From assembly GCF_030915485.1 (NCBI RefSeq), contig NZ_CP133266.1, positions 2,980,001 to 3,044,000 of the forward strand: 64,000 bases of DNA, written 5' to 3'. The DNA comes from Neobacillus sp. PS3-40 (GTDB taxonomy: Bacteria > Bacillota > Bacilli > Bacillales > Cytobacillaceae). Under the pieces are notes generated by a model that was not told where the DNA came from, did not search any database, and worked only from the letters and a program-made list of their open reading frames with translations. The stretch's first letter is position 1; the number at the start of each line of letters is the position of its first letter. The position numbers and the translations under genes were made by a program. Positions 55,187 to 64,000 of the stretch are shown in pieces.

Positions 55187-55309
55187 TTGACCTTTTTTAA
55201 AATACTTGGTATATTAATAACCGTCGCTGCGAAACATACTTTTGAAGTTATTGCGAGTGACGGTTATGAAAAAAAGTTATTGACAACATGAAACGCTTCA
55301 TGTTATATT
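55187..55309 (+). promoter_or_regulatory. Tandem rRNA promoters P1 and P2
   Basis: P1 has TTGACC (55187-55192), 17 bases and TATATT (55210-55215). P2 has TTGACA (55280-55285) and TATATT (55304-55309) with an 18-base spacer. Tandem sigma-A promoters ahead of rrn are the rule in bacilli. The P2 spacer contains the inverted repeat ACATGAA/TTCATGT (55286-55303). Confidence 0.8.
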
Positions 55310-55446
55310 AATAAAGTCGCTTCTGAGCGATAGAGTAAATAGCTCCTTGAAAACTAAACAAACAAAAACGTCAACAAACAAAAATATAGTGTTTGCTTAT
55401 AGCAACACTAGCCAACGTAAACTATGAGCTAAACTCATACTTTCTT

Positions 55447-60212
<4,766 letters not shown>

Positions 60213-60282
60213 TTTTTAAAGCGATCTCGTTCTTAATACTTCTTCTAAGATTATCTAGTTTTGAGGGAATGAAAATTTTCTC

Positions 60283-60310
60283 TTGCAAAATTGCAAAAAG
60301 GCATTATAAT
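60283..60310 (+). promoter_or_regulatory. Promoter-like sequence ahead of 5S and the tRNA array
   Basis: TTGCAA (60283-60288), a 16-base spacer and a perfect TATAAT (60305-60310) lie between 23S and 5S. It could drive 5S and the 16 tRNA genes independently of P1/P2. Confidence 0.5.
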
Positions 60311-60332
60311 AATATATGTCTGATGAAAATAG

Positions 60333-60449
60333 TCTGGTAATTATGGCAAGAAGGTCACACCCGTTCCCATACCGAACACGGAAGTTAAGCTTCTTTGCGC
60401 CGATGGTAGTTGGGACTTTGTCCCTGTGAGAGTAGGACGTTGCCAGGCT
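60333..60449 (+). rRNA. rrf: 5S ribosomal RNA
   Basis: The gene has the universal GGTCACACCCGTTCCCATAC, GAACACGGAAGTTAAGC and GAGAGTAGGACG segments, about 117 bases in all. The terminal stem is TCTGGT..  with GCCAGG. Ends are set by similarity and may shift by a base or two. Confidence 0.95.
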
Positions 60450-60457
60450 TGTATTGT

Positions 60458-60532
60458 TCCGCAGTAGCTCAGTGGTAGAGCTATCGGCTGTTAACCGATC
60501 GGTCGTAGGTTCGAGTCCTACCTGCGGAGCCA
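60458..60532 (+). tRNA. tRNA-Asn (GTT)
   Basis: Full cloverleaf with acceptor TCCGCAG/CTGCGGA, anticodon loop CTGTTAACC, and encoded CCA. It is the first of 16 tRNA genes in the B. subtilis trnD order. Confidence 0.95.
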
Positions 60533-60537
60533 TTTAT

Positions 60538-60629
60538 GGAGAGCTGTCCGAGTGGCCGAAGGAGCACGATTGGAAATCGTGTAGGCGGGTAACCCTGTCT
60601 CAAGGGTTCAAATCCCTTGCTCTCCGCCA
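60538..60629 (+). tRNA. tRNA-Ser (GGA)
   Basis: Class II tRNA with a long variable arm, acceptor GGAGAGC/GCTCTCC, anticodon GGA in GATTGGAAATC, and encoded CCA. Confidence 0.95.
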
Positions 60630-60640
60630 TTTAGTATTTT

Positions 60641-60715
60641 GGCCCCTTGGTCAAGTGGTTAAGACACCTCCCTTTCACGGAGGTAACACGGGTTCGAGTC
60701 CCGTAGGGGTCACCA
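60641..60715 (+). tRNA. tRNA-Glu (TTC)
   Basis: Acceptor GGCCCCT/AGGGGTC, anticodon TTC in CCCTTTCACG, and encoded CCA. Confidence 0.95.
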
Positions 60716-60719
60716 TTAT

Positions 60720-60795
60720 GGAGGATTAGCTCAGCTGGGAGAGCATCTGCCTTACAAGCAGAGGGTCGGCGGTTCGATCCCGTCATCCTCCACCA
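60720..60795 (+). tRNA. tRNA-Val (TAC)
   Basis: Acceptor GGAGGAT/ATCCTCC, anticodon TAC in CCTTACAAG, and encoded CCA. Confidence 0.95.
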
Positions 60796-60833
60796 TATTA
60801 GTTTTACTTTTTAAACTTAATCATTCTCATTGT

Positions 60834-60908
60834 CGCGGGGTGGAGCAGTCTGGCAGCTCGTCGGGCTCATAACCCGAAGGTCGCAGGTTCAAATCCTGCC
60901 CCGCAATT
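60834..60908 (+). tRNA. Initiator tRNA-fMet (CAT)
   Basis: The acceptor CGCGGGG/CCCCGCA leaves C1 opposite A72, the mismatch typical of bacterial initiator tRNA, and the anticodon stem has GGG/CCC pairs around CTCATAA. CCA is not encoded (ATTT follows), so it must be added after transcription. Confidence 0.93.
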
Positions 60909-60911
60909 TGG

Positions 60912-60986
60912 TCCGGTAGTTCAGTTGGTTAGAATGCCTGCCTGTCACGCAGGAGGTCGCGGGTTCGAGTCCCGTCCGGACCGCCA
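60912..60986 (+). tRNA. tRNA-Asp (GTC)
   Basis: Acceptor GGTCCGG/CCGGACC, anticodon GTC in CCTGTCACG, and encoded CCA. It begins three bases after tRNA-fMet. Confidence 0.95.
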
Positions 60987-61002
60987 TTTATATTTAAAGT
61001 TT

Positions 61003-61075
61003 GGCTCGGTAGCTCAGTCGGTAGAGCAAAGGACTGAAAATCCTTGTGTCGGCGGTTCGATTCCGTCCCGAGCCA
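61003..61075 (+). tRNA. tRNA-Phe (GAA)
   Basis: Acceptor GGCTCGG/CCGAGCC and anticodon GAA in ACTGAAAAT. The 3' end continues CCT, so CCA is not encoded. Confidence 0.95.
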
Positions 61076-61113
61076 CCTTTTATCTTGAAATTTATTGTTT
61101 AATTAATATATGA

Positions 61114-61186
61114 GCCGATGTAGCTCAATTGGTAGAGCAACTGAATCGTAATCAGTAGGTTGGGGGTTCAATTCCTCTCGTCGGCA
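61114..61186 (+). tRNA. tRNA-Thr (CGT)
   Basis: Acceptor GCCGATG/CGTCGGC (one G-T pair), anticodon stem ACTGA/TCAGT with loop ATCGTAA, so the anticodon is CGT and reads ACG. CCA is not encoded (CCT follows). In B. subtilis I would expect a TGT anticodon at this array position. Confidence 0.9.
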
Positions 61187-61218
61187 CCTTAAGCTGACTT
61201 AAGAAAAATTTTATATGT

Positions 61219-61303
61219 GGAGGGGTAGCGAAGTGGCTAAACGCGGCGGACTGTAAATCCGCTCCCTCCGGGTTCGGCGGTTCGAATCCGTCCCCCTCCA
61301 CCA
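61219..61303 (+). tRNA. tRNA-Tyr (GTA)
   Basis: Class II tRNA with a long variable arm, anticodon GTA in ACTGTAAAT, acceptor GGAGGGG/CCCCTCC, and encoded CCA. Confidence 0.95.
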
Positions 61304-61309
61304 TTTTAT

Positions 61310-61383
61310 AGGGGTATAGTTTAAAGGTAGAACGAAGGTCTCCAAAACCTTTGGTGTGGGTTCAATTCCTACTACCCCTGCCA
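61310..61383 (+). tRNA. tRNA-Trp (CCA)
   Basis: Acceptor AGGGGTA/TACCCCT, anticodon CCA in TCTCCAAAA, and encoded 3' CCA. Confidence 0.95.
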
Positions 61384-61401
61384 ATTTTTTATAATAATTA
61401 T

Positions 61402-61478
61402 GGCGATTGTGGCGAAGTGGTTAACGCACCTGATTGTGGTTCAGGCATTCGTGGGTTCGATTCCCATCAGTCGCCCCA
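61402..61478 (+). tRNA. tRNA-His (GTG)
   Basis: Anticodon GTG in GATTGTGGTTC. The extra 5' G (-1) pairs with C73, the hallmark of tRNA-His, and CCA is encoded. Confidence 0.95.
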
Positions 61479-61514
61479 TTTTCTATTGAGAATTTCAAAA
61501 AAATATTGTATCAT

Positions 61515-61586
61515 TGGGCTATAGCCAAGCGGTAAGGCATCGCACTTTGACTGCGACATGCGTTGGTTCAAATCCAGCTAGCCCAG
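61515..61586 (+). tRNA. tRNA-Gln (TTG)
   Basis: Acceptor TGGGCTA/TAGCCCA and anticodon TTG in ACTTTGACT. The 3' end continues CCT, so CCA is not encoded. Confidence 0.95.
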
Positions 61587-61593
61587 CCTATTT

Positions 61594-61668
61594 GCGGAAG
61601 TAGTTCAGTGGTAGAACATCACCTTGCCAAGGTGGGGGTCGCGGGTTCGAATCCCGTCTTCCGCTCCA
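61594..61668 (+). tRNA. tRNA-Gly (GCC)
   Basis: Acceptor GCGGAAG/CTTCCGC, anticodon GCC in CTTGCCAAG, and encoded CCA. Confidence 0.95.
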
Positions 61669-61676
61669 ACTCTTAT

Positions 61677-61751
61677 GGCGGCATGGCCAAGTGGTAAGGC
61701 AAAGGTCTGCAAAACCTTTATTCACCGGTTCGAATCCGGTTGCCGCCTCCA
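61677..61751 (+). tRNA. tRNA-Cys (GCA)
   Basis: Acceptor GGCGGCA/TGCCGCC, anticodon GCA in TCTGCAAAA, and encoded CCA. Confidence 0.95.
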
Positions 61752-61792
61752 TAAATTTTTATATTAATGAAATTAATTGCTATTTATAATTT

Positions 61793-61878
61793 GCCGGGGT
61801 GGCGGAACTGGCAGACGCACAGGACTTAAAATCCTGCGGTAGGTGACTACCGTACCGGTTCGATTCCGGTTCTCGGCA
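61793..61878 (+). tRNA. tRNA-Leu (TAA)
   Basis: Class II tRNA with a long variable arm and anticodon TAA in GACTTAAAATC. The acceptor GCCGGGG/TCTCGGC contains G-T pairs. CCA is not encoded (CTG follows). Confidence 0.93.
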
Positions 61879-61903
61879 CTGCTTTACAAATTAATTTTAT
61901 TAC

Positions 61904-61985
61904 GCCGGTGTGGCGGAATTGGCAGACGCGCACGACTCAAAATCGTGTTGGGTAACCAGTGTCGGTTCGACCCCGACCACCGGTA
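61904..61985 (+). tRNA. tRNA-Leu (CAA)
   Basis: Class II tRNA with anticodon CAA in GACTCAAAATC and acceptor GCCGGTG/CACCGGT, with a G-T pair at the first position. CCA is not encoded. It is the last tRNA of the array. Confidence 0.93.
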
Positions 61986-62015
61986 TCGATTAAGGCCGGA
62001 AAAAGCCTTTAGTAA

Positions 62016-62049
62016 AAAGAGATCTCACATTATGTGAGGTCTCTTTTTT
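62016..62049 (+). terminator. Rho-independent terminator of the rrn-tRNA operon
   Basis: AAAGAGATCTCACAT and ATGTGAGGTCTCTTT pair (one mismatch or A-G) around a very short loop and are followed by a T-run. A small extra hairpin AAGGC..GCCTT lies just before it at about 61992-62009. Confidence 0.92.
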
Positions 62050-62634
62050 GTCGTACCCCGAACACTCCTCTCATATTTCTATCATATATATTAAAATGTT
62101 TCTCTTATTCTGATTTCTTCTAGTAAAAATTACTGAGTATTTATGTTAAAGCGGGAAGGGAAGCTGTGGAATCAAGTTGGTAAGATTTAATGGTTGGCGG
62201 CCTGTCCTATTTAAAAGATAAAAGGAACTGCCTACTTAGATGGATCTGATTTTAATAATCCTTGCTACCATAGCATTCAAACTTTGTTGCAAGATGTGGC
62301 AAGAATACAAATTCTTAAATCATTATAACCCTTTTCCAATTTTAACAATCATTTACTCACTAAGGAAACATAAAGATTCTAACTTGATTGATAGATTGCC
62401 TTTTTACTTAACATAGTAAGTTATATATAGAAGATTGATATGTGAATAGAAAAAAGTACTAAAGCTTGATGGCAGAATTGCTCATTCTGGCTATCATTTT
62501 TATTAAATAAATAACAAGGATATCGTAAGTGGAATCAAGTAAAGATAGCACCCAAAAAGTAAACAAAACTGATGTTAATTATGGGTTTTTAATGTTTCTT
62601 TATGTGATATACATTTCATTTTAAGGAGTATGTA
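62050..62634. other. Gap after the tRNA array with one possible tiny ORF
   Basis: At 62240-62416 an ATG frame of 58 codons encodes a hydrophobic N-terminal helix (MDLILIILATIAFKLCCKMW) and a basic tail. About 50 bases after its stop, GATGGCAGAAT and ATTCTGGCTATC (62468-62495) form a terminator-like hairpin followed by ATTTTTATT. The ribosome binding site (AAAGGA, twelve bases away) is weak. This might be a small membrane peptide gene; nothing else is seen in the gap. Confidence 0.3.
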
Positions 62635-63279
62635 TTAAAAAATACTTTTTGATGCCTTACAATTATACATTTGACCATCAGCTTTCTTTAATAACTCAAA
62701 CAAATCCATACTATCATTTGGATAGATAGCTGAACCGATGGATGCCTTAACAGGTATTTTTACTTGATCTGAGAGGTTTTCCAGTTTCTTTTCCAGTCTA
62801 TTTAGGACAGTTTCTAAGCCTGCCTCTCCATTATAGTGTCCAATGACCAGAAATTCGTCACCGCCCCAACGAGCAACAATGTCACTCTTTCTAGTAGATT
62901 CAACAAGTAATTCACTGATCTTAATTAGAACCATGTCACCCTTATGATGACCATATGTGTCATTGATTGTTTTAAAGCTATCACAATCAACTACTAATAT
63001 AAATAATTTGCTATTAGCTCTCTCTGCAAAAGAAAAAATCTTATCATATGTATTCATTACAAATCTGCGATTGTAAATACCTGTAAGTTCATCTTTCTCA
63101 GAATAAAATCTTACTTTATCATACTGTTTACCTGCCCAATATCCAAAAAAGACTAAGAATGGGTACGAGTAGAGATCAAGCGGCTCGACTGAGTTATCAC
63201 GAAAATAATAGTAAAAGATATAAACGGAGTGTAATAAAAATAAGCCTAAACTTCCTACGATTCTGCCAGAATATTTCAT
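62635..63279 (-). CDS. Membrane-anchored diguanylate cyclase (GGDEF)
   Basis: A 214-residue protein with two N-terminal membrane helices (residues about 8-26 and 37-52) and a GGDEF domain from about residue 60. The active-site motif is intact, RWGGDEF (GGDEF at 139-143), and an allosteric I-site RKSD (130-133) lies five residues before it, so it should make cyclic di-GMP and be product-inhibited. DELTGIYNRR, VVDCDSFKTINDTYGH and GDMVL are the other family motifs. No sensory domain beyond the helices is present. Confidence 0.92.
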   Translation of the reverse strand: MKYSGRIVGSLGLFLLHSVYIFYYYFRDNSVEPLDLYSYPFLVFFGYWAGKQYDKVRFYSEKDELTGIYNRRFVMNTYDKIFSFAERANSKLFILVVDCDSFKTINDTYGHHKGDMVLIKISELLVESTRKSDIVARWGGDEFLVIGHYNGEAGLETVLNRLEKKLENLSDQVKIPVKASIGSAIYPNDSMDLFELLKKADGQMYNCKASKSIF

Positions 63280-63470
63280 GTTGATCCACCCTTGTTATAA
63301 TCTTATAGACATACTCATTATTATATCATGTTGGTGAGAAGGGTAAATAACATAAGTAAAAAATTGTAAAAAGAATGGTGTTGGGTTATAGGTAACCTTC
63401 ATGGACGGTGGAAAGTAGAGGAAGGGAAGGGAAGGTTATTCCCTTCCCTGGTTGCAATGCAAAGATTCAC

Positions 63471-64000
63471 TTACACATTAAATCTATACCCTGCACCCCA
63501 AATGGTTTCAATATATTGTGGAGTGGAGGGGTTTTTTTCAATTTTTTTACGAATTTTTTGAATGTGGACAGACACTGTGGCCGTATCTCCAAAGTGTTCT
63601 TCTTTCCAAATGGTGGTGAAAAGATGATCTTTACTAAACACGATATTGGGATGAGATATGAGAAAGACGAGTAATTCATATTCTTTGGCGGTAAATGATA
63701 CTTCTTTTCCATTTACAAAAACTTGATGTGAAGCAGTGTTGACTTCAAGTCCTTTGTGCGAAATAATTTCAATTGTAGTATTTTTCCCCATTAATCGCTC
63801 GTACCGATTAATATGAGATTTTACCCTTGCAACAAGCTCAGACGGACTAAAGGGCTTCGTTAAATAATCATCAGCACCGTACCCTAAGCCTCTAATTTTA
63901 TCAATATCATCTGTTTTTGCAGAAACAATGATGACAGGGATTTCACTTTTGCCTCGGACAGCCTTTAAGATTTCGAATCCATCTTTATTTGGCAACATTA
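63471..64000 (-). CDS. OmpR/PhoB-family response regulator, N-terminally cut by window end
   Basis: The frame runs off the right edge of the window. The visible part covers the end of the receiver domain (MLPNKDGFEILKAVRG, the switch residues in IIVSAK and the conserved Lys in YLTKPFSPSEL) and a complete winged-helix DNA-binding domain ending in VSVHIQKIRKKIE and IWGAGYRFNV. The phosphoacceptor Asp lies just outside. A partner histidine kinase gene is not seen downstream, where the GGDEF gene stands about 190 bases away. Confidence 0.9.
   Translation of the reverse strand, partial: MLPNKDGFEILKAVRGKSEIPVIIVSAKTDDIDKIRGLGYGADDYLTKPFSPSELVARVKSHINRYERLMGKNTTIEIISHKGLEVNTASHQVFVNGKEVSFTAKEYELLVFLISHPNIVFSKDHLFTTIWKEEHFGDTATVSVHIQKIRKKIEKNPSTPQYIETIWGAGYRFNV

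Noticed and set aside
60255..62037. Open frames crossing 5S and the tRNA genes
   Set aside because: They run through tRNA and 5S genes that have complete structures; a peptide such as one ending SSPTCGA is a typical translated-tRNA artefact.

Overview
The window is chromosomal DNA of a low-GC, endospore-forming Bacillaceae bacterium, probably close to Bacillus or Neobacillus. Evidence: small acid-soluble spore proteins (sspE, sspK), many small Bacillus-type proteins (YfhD, YfhE, YfhH, YfhJ, YfhS, YgzB, YgxA), strong AGGAGG ribosome binding sites with frequent TTG/GTG starts, and a gene order that follows B. subtilis yfhD-recX-yfhH-yfhP-mutY-fabL-sspE-ygaCD-gsaB-bcp-perR-ygzB-ygxA-rrnD-trnD. 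There is no prophage, transposase or CRISPR array.

Layout. (1) 1-10830: one tightly overlapping operon for cobamide import, remodelling and nucleotide-loop assembly: BtuF (cut by the window edge), BtuC, a BtuD-CbiZ fusion, CbiB, CobD, CobU, CobQ, CobS, CobC, a second shortened CobU-like protein, a PduO-type adenosyltransferase, and a probable alpha-ribazole salvage pair (CblT S component plus CblS kinase). Together they would take up corrinoids, cut off wrong lower ligands at the amide, rebuild AdoCbi-GDP and attach alpha-ribazole, including ribazole salvaged from outside. (2) 11099-16173: redox-flavoured accessory genes: a ferric-reductase-like heme membrane domain, an NTF2-like protein, a degenerate HD-GYP protein, a DoxX protein, and a lipoprotein with two CuA-like cupredoxin repeats behind an apparent Fnr-dependent promoter. 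(3) 16455-28867: the whole arginine pathway, argCJBD-carAB-argF followed by argGH, with a very good ARG box at argG. (4) 28868-30072: 1.2 kb without a gene, holding an inverted pair of GC-rich repeats and a cluster of seven DnaA-box-like sequences. (5) 30073-41694: a second DoxX gene with a Rex-like operator, then the yfh/yga block including recX, mutY, fabL and sspE. (6) 41820-53624: glutamate synthase large subunit, GsaB, a three-gene ABC-2 transporter, a small K+ channel, Bcp, a second PduO-type adenosyltransferase and PerR with its own PerR box. (7) 53699-62050: ygzB, ygxA, a complete 16S-23S-5S operon with tandem promoters, and 16 tRNA genes ending in a terminator. (8) 62635-64000: a membrane GGDEF protein and a truncated OmpR-family response regulator, both on the minus strand.

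Between genes, two families of roughly 100-140 bp repeats recur in the same orientation; each ends in a terminator-like hairpin followed by T-rich DNA. One copy is a chimera of the two families. The most interesting items are the complete cobamide remodelling/alpha-ribazole salvage operon with two divergent CobU-like proteins, the Fnr-controlled CuA-like lipoprotein, the DnaA-box cluster far from any dnaA gene, and the composite terminator-bearing repeats.
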